Positions 33,005 through 45,582 of a stretch of 64,000 nt of DNA are shown piece after piece. The position numbers and the translations under genes are program-made. The notes beneath the pieces are model-generated. The model did no database searches and had not been told where the DNA came from. It saw only the letters and a list, made by a program, of their open reading frames with translations. The DNA is from Ashinkailepas kermadecensis (lineage: Eukaryota > Arthropoda > Thecostraca > Neolepadidae), in contig JAOTOM010004828.1 of the NCBI GenBank assembly GCA_034440615.1, positions 1 through 64,000 on the forward strand, in the 5' to 3' direction. Within the stretch, counting starts at the first letter, position 1; each line of letters opens with the position of its first letter.

Positions 33005-34830
33005 CGGAATCAGGTCCACGCTAGTGTCAGATTCACGCTAGTGTCAGGTCCACGCTATCAGTGACACGGGCACGCTACTGTATCAAGTTCACGCTGATGT
33101 CAGGTCCACGCTGGTGTCAGGTCCACGCTGGTGTCAGGTCCACGCTAGTGTCAGGTCCACGCTAGTGTCAGGTCCACGCTATCAGTGCACGGGCACGCTA
33201 CTGTATCAAGTTCACGCTGATGTCAGGTCCACGCTGGTGTCAGGTCCACGCTGGTGTCAGGTCCACGCTGGTGTCAGGTCCACGCTGGTGTCAGGTCCAC
33301 GCTAGTGTCAGGTCCACGCCAGTGTCAGGTCCATGCTACAGTGCCACGCGCACGCTATGCTGTCACGGACACATTACAATATCAGGTGCATGCTACACTG
33401 TTACACGCACGTTACAGTGTGACCTGTGCGCTGAAGTGTACACGCTACGGTATCATGTACACATTACAATGTTGTGCGCTACGGTATCGGGTACATGCTA
33501 CAGAGAGGTCCACGATACAGTGCCACGCGTACATTACGGTGTCAGGTGCGCGTTACGATGTCAAGTGCACGGTACAGTGTTAGGTGTACGCTACAGTGTA
33601 TAGAGCATGCTACAGTCTCAGGTGCACGTTGCATTGTCGGGTGTGCGCTACAGTGTCAGGTGTACGTTACGGTGTCAGTGGTGCGCTACAGTGTCAGGTG
33701 TACGTTACGGTGTCAGTGGTGCGCTACAGTGTCAGGTGTACGTTACGGTGTCAGTGGTGCGCTACAGTGTCAGGTGTACGTTACGGTGTCAGTGGTGCGC
33801 TACAGTGTCAGGTGTACGTTACGGTGTCAGTGGGGCGTTACAGTGGCAGGTGTACGTTACGGTGTCAGTGGTGCGCTACAGTGTCAGGTGTACGTTACGG
33901 TGTCAGTGGTGCGCTACAGTGTCAGGTGTACGTTACGGTGTCAGTGGTGCGCTACAGTGTCAGGTGTACGTTACGGTGTCGGGTGTGCGCTACGTGTCGG
34001 TGTACGTTACGGTGTCGTGGTGCGCTAAGTGTCGGTGTGCGTTACGGTGTCGTGGGGCGTTACGTGTCGGTGTACGTTACGGTGTCGTGGTGCGCTACAG
34101 TGTCGGTGTACGTTACGGTGTCGTGGTGCGCTACAGTGTCGGTGTACGTTACGGTGTCAGTGGTGCGCTGTGTCGGTGTACGTTACGGTGTCAGTGGTGC
34201 GCTACGTCTCGGTGTACGTTACGGTGTCAGTGGTGCGCTACGTGTCAGGTGTACGTTACGGTGTCGTGGTGCGCTACAGTGTAGGTGTACGTTACGGTGT
34301 CGTGGTGCGCTACAGTGTCGGTGTACGTTACGGTGTCGGGTGTGCGCTACAGTGTCAGGTGTACGTTACGGTGTCGTGGTGCGCTACGTGTGGTGTACGT
34401 TACGGTGTCGTGGGGCGTTACAGTGTCGGTGTACGTTACGGTGTCGTGGTGCGATACGTGTCGGTGTACGTTACGGTGTCAGTGGGGCGTTACAGTGTCA
34501 GGTGTACGTTACGGTGTCGTGGTGCGCTACAGTGTCAGGTGTACTTACGGTGTGGGTGTGCGCTACAGTGTCAGGTGTACGTTACGGTGTCAGTGGTGCG
34601 CTACAGTGTCAGGTGTACGTTACGGTGTCAGTGGTGCGCTACAGTGTCAGGTGTACGTTACGGTGTCAGTGGTGCGCTACAGTGTCAGGTGTACGTTACG
34701 GTGTCAGTGGTGCGCTACAGTGTCAGGTGTACGTTACGGTGTCAGTGGTGCGCTACAGTGTCAGGTGTACGTTACGGTGTCAGTGGTGCGCTACACTACC
34801 AGCTGTGCATTACACCACCAGGTTAACATC
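33005..34830. repeat. Minisatellite with 18-19-bp base unit and 38-bp higher-order unit
   Basis: The left part (33005-33340) is a simple GTGTCAGGTCCACGCT(G/A)GT array. A decayed bridge (33340-33650) leads into a 38-bp alternation of GTGTCAGGTGTACGTTACG and GTGTCAGTGGTGCGCTACA. The block about 33985-34560 carries many 1-3-bp deletions (GTGTCGGTGTACG, GTGTCGTGGTGCG). Both flanking blocks are almost uniform. Long ORFs here are artefacts. Confidence 0.96.
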
Positions 34831-36264
34831 ACAAAATGGTACAAATTACCGCACAAAGTCCATACTACAGTGTCACGCACATGTCATATAAATTTTCGCA
34901 TACTAAATAACTTCAACAAGTAGCTCCGGCTCCTGATCAATTTCACGAAAAATAAATACCGAGACGACTGATGCTTTTCGTGGTTCATTACGGTATGAAG
35001 TGGAAGTATTTTATGTCACAATAAGATACGATTTGCTGTTGCGAAGCATTGCAAAAATTATTCCCGTAGTCGCCAGTAACTTCACTTAAGTTGACCTCTC
35101 CTCTCTCAACCTGGTGCATAGCCTTCCATTAGAATCCGGAGGGACTAAAAGAAATCGGACGACAAATTAAATGAACCATGGACGTTCCAACCTCGGGGAA
35201 CGAGATGCTACTTAACTCGATTCTACGCATTGCACAGTGCAAGTAGTAAGTGCAAAACAAAGACAGAAAATGATAGGGTATACCAAAGCAATATCTCACG
35301 GATGTTGCCATGTTCATGTTGCCCAATAGGGCATTGATCTCGGATATTACGCCTAGACATGATTTCTTCCATGATCGTGAAACATCCCGGCTGAAGAACA
35401 TTGCTTATACAACGACGTATCTACTAACTGGGTGAGGTTTGTGGGTGGATTCTCCCCAATAGCACAGCCATGATCGGACATAGAGGACAACCACCCCACC
35501 CTTTATAAGGCTGATACTTGTTTTTCCAATTGAAAGCTGCCAGGTGTCAGTAATTTATCCCACCGTTAACCCTGACACCCCACCCCCCTCCCCGAGGCCA
35601 TGCTGACTTTGCTCCTCATCTGGCTTTTTTCTGTGTGGTGAGATTGACCGGGCCACGTGAATAGATAAAGTTTTGGGACGCCCAAATTTGTCCACCGTCC
35701 AAAGTATGCCTGAAGCTATTGCCGGCGACACATTTCCAGTTGGCACCGGGGCCTCATGCCAGTCTGCACGTGGGTACCTGGGCCGGCGTTCTCCCATGCT
35801 GCGCTTCTGACAACGATGCTTAAAGTCTTGCATGGGAGACAGGAGCTTCTTGTGATTGCAATGCAACTTGATCTGTGGTGAGCATTTACGCCGCAGAACA
35901 CGGCATGACAGATTCCGACCTGTCCAGAGGTCCGCTGTTTGCTTCTTGCTTACGGAAACATTCGTGCTGCCACCTAATGTGGGCATTAGCTACCTCGAGT
36001 CTCATCCACCGACGCGAGATGGCATGAACTCTATATCTTCATATGGGCAGACAGCTATGCAAATTGACGGTGCTCACGTAAATACTGCATTGCGATATTA
36101 TGATAGCTGTATTCATAATATCTACTGAGCATAGTAAGACACTTAGAAGGAGCAGAAGCACTCCTGGAAATGCGGGCTGAGAAAGGATATACAGTAAAAG
36201 ACGAACTTCTGTAATTATTTCCATAAAATATTGTCAAAGATAACAGCAAGATGCAGGGATGCAT
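34831..36264. other. Intron sequence, nothing recognised
   Basis: Mixed sequence; ORFs at 35129-35401 and 35555-35986 (minus) and 35856-36128 (plus) resemble no known protein. Confidence 0.5.
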
Positions 36265-36840
36265 GTACATCGTAAGAGATTCGAACAAGCTGGAAGTCTT
36301 GCATGGAGCGGTTCAAGGCTCAATCCTGGGTCCCGTCTTGTTCCGTATATTGACGAACGACCTACCATAGCACATTCTGCATGACAAACTGATTATGTAC
36401 GCGGTTGACACCCCGTGAATCTGACTATCGACTCAGATAGATACGATGAAATCTCCCTGAGTTAGAACATCGTGCCGAATTCAGCTTTTCTTTTGGCATG
36501 AATTGTTTTCTGAGAACAAGCTAACAAGTAATATTGGTCAAACCGAGCCAACCGTGCTGAGATCGATGAGCCAAAATTTAGCTTATGTCTACATTGTGAA
36601 CTTTGGACACTCAATTGGCAAACCATCATATTCGGTGAAGATGCTAGGAGTAATTCTGGACTCGGCTGTGATATGGGAGAAACACGCTTCAAATTTGAAA
36701 ACAAAAATTGAATTACTGATAGGTCACGCTTGGATACGGCATCGAATGGCTTGGATACCACACGAAGCCAGGCGACATTTAGTGAAGGCGTTAGTTTCTG
36801 TACATCCAGTACTGTCTGGCTTTATCGCAGGTAGTGGGGG
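36265..36840 (+). pseudogene. Decayed reverse-transcriptase fragment (LINE type)
   Basis: The plus strand reads GAVQGSILGPVLFRILTNDL, then HDKLIMYAVDTP where YADDT is expected, then, in a new frame from 36503, NIGQTEPTVLRSMSQ, KPSYSVKMLGVILDSAVIWE and RRHLVKALVSVHPVLSGF. This matches the RT palm (G-V-P-Q-G-S-V-L-G-P), active site and thumb (V-K-x-L-G-V-x-L-D...W-x-x-H) of non-LTR retrotransposons. The second active-site aspartate is lost (AVD) and several stops are present. It lies in the last intron of the T-box gene on the opposite strand. Confidence 0.75.
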
Positions 36841-37013
36841 CGTAAGTTTCCCGTATTCGGCGTTGCATTGCTCTGCCGCAGTTAGTGGGGGGGTATTAGC
36901 TACCCTATATTCGATATTGCATGGCCGTGTCGCGGGGCTGTTCGGTTACTCACAAAGGGCGAGTGCAAAAATGTATCAAGATCGGTGCACGTATTGTCGC
37001 TAGACTGGGCACA

Positions 37014-37245
37014 TCGCGAGCATATCACGCCAGCACTGGAGGAGCTGGGCTGAGCCACCGCGAGCATATCACGCCAGCAATTGAGGAGCTGGGCTGAACC
37101 ATCGCGAGCATATCACGTCAGCACTGGAAGAACTGGACTGGGTCACCGCGAGCATATCACGCCAGCACTGGAGGAGCTGGGCTGAGCCACCGCGAGCATA
37201 TCACGTCATCACTGGCGGAGCTGGGCTGGGCAAAGTTCGACGTCA
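37014..37245. repeat. Minisatellite, 44-bp unit, about five copies
   Basis: Units start GCGAGCATATCACGCCAGCA and continue CTGGAGGAGCTGGGCTGAGC + CACC. The copies differ at a few positions. Confidence 0.93.
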
Positions 37246-37409
37246 TGGTTGCGGAATGGACTGACGTCCTATACACCAGCCTATGTACACCCCTACTGCA
37301 TCGTACTCGATCGGCGAGCGCATCATTAACCGCTAAGCCGCACCACATCACCATGTCAGATCAGCTACCAGTGATGGCCGTGCGCATACAGATGGGCGCG
37401 ATACGTTTC

Positions 37410-38820
37410 TAGGACAAATGTACGTATGACAGATGTACGTAAGTGCAAATGCACGTAAGCACAAAAGTACGTAAGCGCAAATGTACGTAAGCGCAAAACT
37501 ACGTAAGCGCAAATGCACGTAAGCGCAAGTGCACGTATGCACAAATGTACGTAAGCGCAAATGTACGTATGCGTAAATGTACGTAATTGCAAAAGTGCGC
37601 AAGCGCAAAAGTATGTCAGCACAAATGTACACATGTACATAAGTACGTAAGCGCAAAAGTACGTCATGGCAAATGTACGTAAGCGTAAATGTACGCAAGC
37701 GCAAATGTACGTAATCGCAAATGTACGTAAGCGCCAAAGTACGCAAGAGCAAAGAGCACGTAAGCGCAAAAGTACGTAAGCACAAAAATACGTAAGCGCA
37801 AAAGTACGCAAGCACAAATATACGTATGCGCAAATGTACGTATACGGAAATACGCACGCATACCAAATGTACATAAGTCTAAAGGTAGGTAAGCGCAAAT
37901 GTACATGAACGCAAAAGTACGTCGGAGCAAGTATATGTAAATGCAAATTAACGTAATCCAAACGCAAGTGTGCAAACGACAGATGTACGTCAGCAAAGGT
38001 ACGCAACCAATTGTATGTGTTTCTGGTGCACGTAAGCAAATGTACGTATGCACAAAAGTAGGTATGGCAAATGTGCGCGAGTACAGATATGCTGTAGCAC
38101 AAAAGTACATTTGACAAATGTACTCATGGTAAATGCATGTAAGAGGAAGTGTACGTAAGAGCAAATACACGCATGGCATATGTACATAACCAAATGTACG
38201 TAAACGGAAAGGTACGTATGCGTAAACGTACATGCATTGGTTTATGTGTATATTTACGCCTACGTGCATCTGCATTTACATACTTTCAAGTTTACGTACA
38301 TTTGCTCTTTCATTCTTTTGCTTTTACGTATCCTTGCGCATACGTATTTTCGGCATAAGTACATATGTACTTTTGCACTTACGTACATTTGTGCTTACGT
38401 ACATTTTCGCATACGTACAATTTTGCATTCGTTTATTTGCGATTACATGCATTTGCGCATACGTATTTATTTGTGCATACGTGCATTTGCGCTTGCGTAA
38501 ATTTGCGCATACGTACATTTGCGCATGCACATTTTTTCCACATACGTACATTTGCGCTTACGTACTTTTGCGCATGCATACATTTGCGCTTTCGCACATT
38601 TGTGCTCTCGTACATTTGCCCTTACGTACATTTACGCATACATACTTTTACACTTACGTACATTTTCGCATGCGTACATTGGCCATACGTACATTTGTCT
38701 TACGTACATCTGCGCTTATGCACTATTGTCATACGTACATCTGCGCTTACGTGCATTTGCTTACGTACATTTGCGTACTTACATCTGCCATACGTACATT
38801 TGCTTTACGAACATTTCTCC
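37410..38820. repeat. Inverted minisatellite: 16-bp unit array that flips orientation near 38235
   Basis: From 37410 to about 38220 the plus strand carries the unit GTACGTAAGCGCAAAT. From about 38255 to 38820 it carries the reverse complement ATTTGCGCTTACGTAC. The switch falls around CGTAAACGTACATGCATTGG near 38225-38245. Units vary (AAATGTAC, AAAAGTAC, AAGTGCAC) but the period is kept on both sides. The two arms could pair over 500 bp or more. Translated ORFs (YVHLRLRTFALT-like) on both strands are repeat artefacts. Confidence 0.95.
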
Positions 38821-38859
38821 GGTTACCCGCGATACCAGATCAGCAACGAATAACAGCCT

Positions 38860-39215
38860 ACACATATCCGAGATGCAAACTAAGCTACCAATGGCGGTCT
38901 ACAAATATCCAGATACAAGATCAGCCAGCAATGACGGCCTACAAATATCCCAGATGCAAACTAAGCTACCAATGGCGGTCTACAAATATCCAGATACAAG
39001 ATCAGCCAGCAATGACGGCCTACAAATATCCGAGATGCAAACTAAGCTAAACAATGGCGGTCTACAAATATCCAGGATACATGATCAGTCAGCAATGGCG
39101 GCCTATAAATATCCAAGATGCAAAATAAGCTACCAGTTTTAGCATACACATGCCCCGATGCAAGATAAATTACCAAATACGGCCTACAAATACCCGAGAT
39201 AAGAGATCAGCTACC
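38860..39215. repeat. Minisatellite, alternating ~36-bp half-units
   Basis: GCGGTCTACAAATATCCAGA followed by TACAAGATCAGCCAGCAATG, then CGGCCTACAAATATCC(C/G)AGA and TGCAAACTAAGCTACCAATG. Two diverged half-units alternate about four times and decay toward 39215. Confidence 0.92.
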
Positions 39216-40812
39216 AATGGCTTTCTACGAACACCATGTGTACGGGCCGAATGTCCGTGCTAATCCTTTCTAACCTAGAGGTCTAGCTAATGAAGCCAGC
39301 TGCCACGCCTCGTGCCGGTACAATCGACACCACCTGATGGAAACAACTGTGTCGGCCTGTCTATCGTTTCAGCCGAGATAGGTGAAGCCAAATCTTCATA
39401 TTCTTTTCCACTCGCCAATTCACAGCTGAGTGTACTATATGTGTGTTTGTATTGATGTACTTGACGTGGGTAGTTGTAAAGTCATGCATCGTGGAGCACC
39501 CGAAGTATATCCAGCTGTCTATCATTCCCAGGAGCCGTGTCTATCTAGCGCACACGTTCATATAAAAAGTACCATGCAGGTACGAGGAATGTCAAGAACA
39601 GTGCACGATGTTTTGCAAAAACATGGAAAGGGTGACATTTACCTAAAATATTCCTTAATGGTAGAAAGGTGACTTTTCCTCGTAGTAATTTTTTTGTGGT
39701 GGGGGCTTGAGACAGGAAAAAAATACAATTACAGGGATATGTTTACTGTGGTGCTGGCCTACCAAATTAATTTCATTTGTTTTCTTCTTTGAAAAGTTTT
39801 GCCGCTTCAGAAAACTGGGATTAAGCGCGGCCTTCCTGCCAGTGGCCTGGTCTTCTGGCTACTTGCAATGGGTGTAAACTAACCCAGCCGGTGTAAACTA
39901 TGCGGTTCCATGTGATTTACATGGTTATATATTGACATGTTTATCGTATTATTTGATACGGTATGCAATTTGTCCCGTATGCATGATGACGTCTGATATC
40001 GTTGGGTACCGTATACAATAGCACCGATACCGATATCGTGATGTCGTGAGTGATGCGATGGATACCGTATGGTCGTATGGTGCAGCGCATGCCACGGTTC
40101 GACACCGCATGCGATACTGCTTCCGTATGCAGCCACGTGTGGTACCTGTTGTACATTTCGTTTGCTTTAGAAGCTGATCAACTGCTTAAATTTCACTAGG
40201 AAATGTTGTGCACAACTACGTGCAGGCGGCCGTCGTGCAAGACATTCGAAGACATCTGACGAATTCCTTGTAACGGTTACGGGAGCGGACACGGGCAGTA
40301 TCGGGAACGATGGTTGGTGCCAGGCGTTGCCTCATCCAAAGATGGATTTGTGTAGGACTGGCATCGAACCATTTCGAGTCTTTGGAACTCAGCGGGGTGG
40401 GGATGGGGGTGCAATAAGGAGTGGGAAACACGCAGCGACCTGTATCGCCCAGCCCTACCGATTCAGCTCGACAAGTGGCTGTGCACTCTGTATCGCCTCT
40501 ACCAAACCAGCGTCCAGTATCCAGAGCAATTCTCATGTGAGCTTAGCAAGAGCCGGAATTCGTGTCACCAAGGGCCTGCTGGATGGTCTCGGAGGCTTCC
40601 GATTTACTCTCTATCTGCCCGAATCCAACATTGGATGGAAGCTAACGATTCTAAGTCGGGAACACCAGTCTTTCGGTTTTCTATTAGTGGCAAATTCTAG
40701 CGATCACTTCTAGGAAAAATCAGCTGGCTGAATGTCATTAAGCAATGTATGTGAGCAAATTTATAAAGCACCTTATATACGTCGGACGCAAGTCGAAGGG
40801 ACAGCGACTGTG
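39216..40812. other. Intron sequence, nothing recognised; CCGTATGC-rich patch 39955-40135
   Basis: A patch near 39955-40135 is enriched in CGTATGC / GATACCG words and their complements. ORFs on both strands are unrecognised. Confidence 0.5.
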
Positions 40813-41375
40813 ACGCTCGGCGAGAGGCGGGTGCCACGCTCAGCAAGAGGCGGGTGCCACGCTCAGCAAGAGGCGGGTGCCACGCTCGGCGAGAGGCGGG
40901 TGCCACGCTCGGCGAGAGGCGGGTGCCACGCTCAGCAAGAGGCGGGTGCCACGCTCAGCAAGAGGCGGGTGCCACGCTCGGCGAGAGGCGGGTGCCACGC
41001 TCGGCGAGAGGCGGGTGCCACGCTCAGCAAGAGGCGGGTGCCACGCTCAGCAAGAGGCGGGTGCCACGCTCGGCGAGAGGCGGGTGCCACGCTCGGCGAG
41101 AGGCGGGTGCCACGCTCGGCGAGAGGCGGGTGCCACGCTCGGCGAGAGGCGGGTGCCACGCTCGGCGAGAGGCGGGTGCCACGCTCGGCGAGAGGCGGGT
41201 GCCACGCTCGGCGAGAGGCGGGTGCCACGCTCAGCAAGAGGCGGTGCCACGCTCAGCAAGAGGCGGGTGCCACGCTCAGCAAGAGGCGGGTGCCACGCTC
41301 GGCAAGAGGTGGGTGCCACGCTCGGCGAGAGGCGGGTGCCACGCTCGGCGAGAGGCGGGTGCCACGCTCGCATTG
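40813..41375. repeat. Minisatellite, 24-bp unit with two alternating subtypes
   Basis: About 23 units of GCCACGCTCGGCGAGAGGCG + GGTG. Subtype G has CTCGGCGAG and subtype A has CTCAGCAAG. The first dozen units run G-AA-GG-AA-GG-AA-GG, a 96-bp higher-order period, followed by a run of G units and then A units. Confidence 0.97.
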
Positions 41376-41494
41376 CTCAGCTTACCCCGCCGCCAGTTCA
41401 GTTTTTGTTGTCGTTTGTCGGATGCTCGACTGGCAGGAGACAAACGTCGCTCGTTAGGCGCCCACAGGGAAATATGTCGGCCTCGGGCGCTCTC

Positions 41495-42860
41495 CCCACA
41501 CTCACTCCGCTGCCCACCCCGCCCCACTGTCGGCCCGCTCTCCCCACACACACTCCGCTGCCCACCCCACCCCACTGTCGGCCCGCTCTCTCCACACACA
41601 CTCCGCTGCCCACCCCACCCCACTGTCGGCCCGCTCTCCCCACACACACTCCGCTGCCCACCCCACCCCACTGTCGGCCCGCTCTCTCCACACACACTCC
41701 GCTGCCCACCCCGCCCCACTGTCGGCCCGCTCTCCCCACACACACTCCGCTGCCCACCCCACCCCGCTGTCGGCCCGCTCTTCCCACACACACTCCGCTG
41801 CCCACCCCACCCCACTGTCGGCCCGCTCTTCCCACACACACTCCGCTGCCCACCCCACCCCATTGTCGGCCCGCTCTCCCCACACACACTCCGCTGCCCA
41901 CCCCGCCCCACTGTCGGCCCGCTCTCTCCACACACACTCCGCTGCCCACCCCGCCCCACTGTCGGCCCGCTCTCTCCACACACACTCCGCTGCCCACCCC
42001 GCCCCACTGTCGGCCCGCTCTCCCCACACACACTCCGCTGCCCACCCGCCCCACTGTCGGCCCGCTCTCTCCACACACACTCTGCTGCCCACCCCGCCCC
42101 ACTGTCGGCCCGCTCTCTCCACACACACTCTGCTGCCCACCCCGCCCCACTGTCGGCCCGCTCTCTCCACACACACTCCGCTGCCCACCCCGCCCCATTG
42201 TCGGCCCGCTCTCCCCACACACTCCGCTGCCCACCCCGCCCCACTGTCGGCCCGCTCCCCACACACACTCCGCTGTCCACCCGCCCCACTGTCGGCCCGC
42301 TCTCTCCACACACACTCTGCTGCCCACCCCGCCCCACTGTCGGCCCGCTCTCTCCACACACACTCTGCTGCCCACCCCGCCCCACTGTCGGCCCGCTCTC
42401 TCCACACACACTCTGCTGCCCACCCGCCCCACTGTCGGCCCGCTCTCCCCACACACACTCCGCTGCCCACCCCGCCCCACTGTCGGCCCGCTCTCCCACA
42501 CACACTCCGCTGCCCACCCCGCCCCACTGTCGGCCCGCTCTCCCCACACACTCCGCTGCCCACCCCACCCCACTGTCGGCCCGCTCTCCCCACACACTCC
42601 GCTGCCCACCCCGCCCCACTGTCGGCCCGCTCTCCCCACACACACTCCGCTGCCCACCCCACCCCACTGTCGGCCCGCTCTCCCCACACACACTCCGCTG
42701 CCCACCCCACCCCACTGTCGGCCCTCCCCCACACACTCCGCTGCCCACCCCCCCCACTGTCGGCCCGCTCTCCCCCACACACTCCGCTGCCCACCCCACC
42801 CCACTGTCGGCCTGCTCTCCCCACACACTCCGCTGCCCACCCCACCCCACTGTCGCCCAC
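41495..42860. repeat. Minisatellite, ~48-bp unit
   Basis: About 29 units containing CCGCTGCCCACCCCGCCCCA and CTGTCGGCCCGCTCTCCCCA followed by CACACACT. Differences are CCCCGCC/CCCCACC, CTCTCC/CTTCCC and CTCCGC/CTCTGC, with small indels mostly in C runs and CA runs. Stop-free in several frames on both strands. Confidence 0.97.
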
Positions 42861-45582
42861 TCGCCGACCTCTCAGTGTGTTTTCTGCCCTGCTAAAAAAT
42901 ATTAGTCAAGTAGTTTAGTTAAGGGCACGTTCAAGAAAACAGTTTCAGCTAACTTCGGACTAGGGGCATCGTGAGAAGATAAGTTTGCTATTCCAATGTT
43001 TGGCAGCACCCACCTGCCAATGCAGGTGGGTGCTGCCAAGACATGGCAGCACCCACATTGCAACAAGGCAGACATGGGCAGCAGCTCGCAGCACCTATCG
43101 ATGATCACTGGGCTGGTCACACGCCACTGCCTTATTTTGTTCAGTTCTAAAAGTCCCCAAATTTGGCGACGTTTAGTAGGACAATGCCACGGTTGTTCAA
43201 CATACTCTGCCGATTCAGACGTGTACGGAGAAACGAAATAAATATTCCGAAGATGCACAAAAATATACTAGAACAGCCATTAATTGCCCCTCTCACGTGA
43301 ACGACGACATTTCCCAATACGACGCCAGTGGGAAATCTCACGAAAATATTGACGTTGTAAATGGGCTTCTGGCATACCAAAACATTCGAACAGCAAACTG
43401 TGCTAAGGAATGTGAAATGTTGCGATTAGCACGAATCATCCAATATGACCGGCACTGGCGCAGTCACAGCAGTTCTCAGAACTGCTCTTTGCTGAGGCTT
43501 CAATACATTTAGGGTGACTTAAGCAAAAGAGGAACGATCTGTGCTTAATATTAGCTACAATTGTACATCACATTTTTTTTCTCGACATGTATCAGCTCTG
43601 AGCTGTGCTGCCACGTGACGTTATTAGTGCATGCACGAATCGTAAGCGTTGTGTTCTGGCTGAGGGTTCTGACATGCGGACTTATGACAGGGTTCGGGTG
43701 TTATGTTTGTTGCTTAGTTGTTGTAACTACCTACCTGCATTTATTCTGTTATTTAAATATCGTACACTCGACATAATCCGGAAACAATGTACTACTACAC
43801 TCACGAAGAAGAAATAACTATGTTATAGTAGTGTTGAAAGAAGGGATTGCTCGGCTATTGATGGGAAGTGTGCAACGTGCAAGTAGGTCATGTTGGGATA
43901 TTTGGGAAGGTGTTTCGTTACATCGGCTTGCTCAATTTTCCTTAAATTCGATGTTTATTAATATGGTTCTTAGAAATCACTAACTCGGTCTAAGAAGCAT
44001 AGTACATTACTATGGCTGCGGTGGCTGCCAACAGGGTGAAATTGCCCAATTTTGCGAATTCCGTGGTTTGGAAGTTCACTATAACTCCCAGCCTTAGTTC
44101 AATATTTAGGTATTATATACAAGTGGAGGCATAAGCGGTACCGGCACTAACTTGTGTCTATGCGCAACGTTGCTAAGAACAGAAGCGCCAGAAGCGCAAA
44201 AAATACGGAACATATTTGCCGCTTTTCACCACATCGGATTGACCGTGAGATGGTAAACATCCGAATAGGTTGACTTGCTGGTGTAAACGGGCCGCGCGAA
44301 CATAATTTTTGCGAATCGGTCCGAACTGAAATATCGTGTGTGGCTGGCTGGCTGGCTCATATAAAGAGTGATTGTCTATTCGACTGGTAGGCAGGCGCAA
44401 CCTATTCCATGTAATCGACCAGCTTGACGCCGACTGTATTTCAAATGCAGAAAATTAGCCAATGTTGTCCAAATAGAAGTACTCTACTTAAGGTATCGCA
44501 AGCTACTCCGAATAGCTTCGTGAAAACGGCTATCATCTTATCAAAAGACACCAAATCTAAGGCATTTTAGAACTGGAAAAGATATGATATGACAAGATAG
44601 GGCTGCGGGTGTGAAACCTGCTCAGTGCTTATCGTTTCTTATAGCTGAAACTGTGCTTATCGGTAGATGCTGCCAGGTGCTGCTGAGGTCTGCCTTGTGA
44701 AAGTGAACAGAAACTACCGAGCATCAGAATATCACACTTACCTTCCCGTGATGATGCCAATCAGAAATTAGTCAAAGTTCTCCTTACCATGCGCAATTAG
44801 TGTCCTGTCTGTCCGTATATACGTTCCCTGAAAAGCCCCATGAGAATGGCTGTTGAGTCCACTCGAAGTTTTTAACTAGATACTACTTATCCCTCCATAC
44901 CCTATCGCTTCGCCGTAACATAAATTCCGTTAAATAAAATAGAGCTATCCGCTTCACAGTAGAACAGATTGCATGACTTATTCACCCGAAATTAAACTGC
45001 ACAATGCATGAACTTTCAGCTTCACACTGGGACGCCGTTAATCTGCTTACTTCACGGTGAAATGCATGACGATGATAATCAGCTTCACAGCGAAATGCAC
45101 GAGAACCATCATCCTCAGTTTGGAGTACGTGTCGGCCGCTGTTCGGCTTCTCACAGAAGAAAATGTCAGTGACGTCAACATTTAAAATTAGTATTCCAAC
45201 TGCTTAGACACCACCATTCATTCCCACCAAGCGATAAGGCATGGTGGAGGGCTTCGTCAGGGCAGGCTTAACGGAGCGGGGGGGGGGTCCACAGCTAAAG
45301 CAAACATGTGATTTTTCACTGGCTTTGGATCACTATAAAATGAAGCTGGATGTAAATGTGCTAAGTACATAATCAATGAGGGACGGAAGTGAACATGCAT
45401 GATTCTGGTACGGTTAGTATGTCAGACAACGCCATGGCAGAGAAGATGACCTGCGCGGGTTACAGGAAGGGGAACGGGTGCCTTGCTCAACATTTATCCG
45501 GAGGACAACGCACACTGTTCTTCAGACCCTATATTGTTTATCATTAGTAACGCGGTAGTGTAAATCTGGGAATCTTCCGATT
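42861..45582. other. Intron sequence, nothing recognised apart from one hairpin
   Basis: Mostly unique sequence. A G-run occurs at about 45280. ORFs overlap on both strands and match nothing. Confidence 0.5.
43000..43039. repeat. Perfect 18-bp stem, 4-nt loop hairpin
   Basis: TTGGCAGCACCCACCTGC, loop CAAT, and the exact reverse complement. A partial third copy, GGCAGCACCCACATTGC, follows from 43044. Confidence 0.9.

Noticed and set aside
33584..34891. 435-codon and overlapping ORFs rich in Val/Arg/Tyr/Cys
   Set aside because: Product of the 38-bp repeat; all three forward frames are open for hundreds of codons.
37348..39142. Long Tyr/Leu/Arg/Thr-rich ORFs that look like membrane proteins
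   Set aside because: They are translations of the 16-bp unit in both orientations; the apparent hydrophobicity is periodic and present in all frames.
40854..42905. Very long ORFs (up to 683 codons) across 40.8-42.9 kb on both strands
   Set aside because: They translate the 24-bp and 48-bp minisatellites. Several frames on both strands are open at once, there are no splice or start signals, and units differ by frame-shifting indels.
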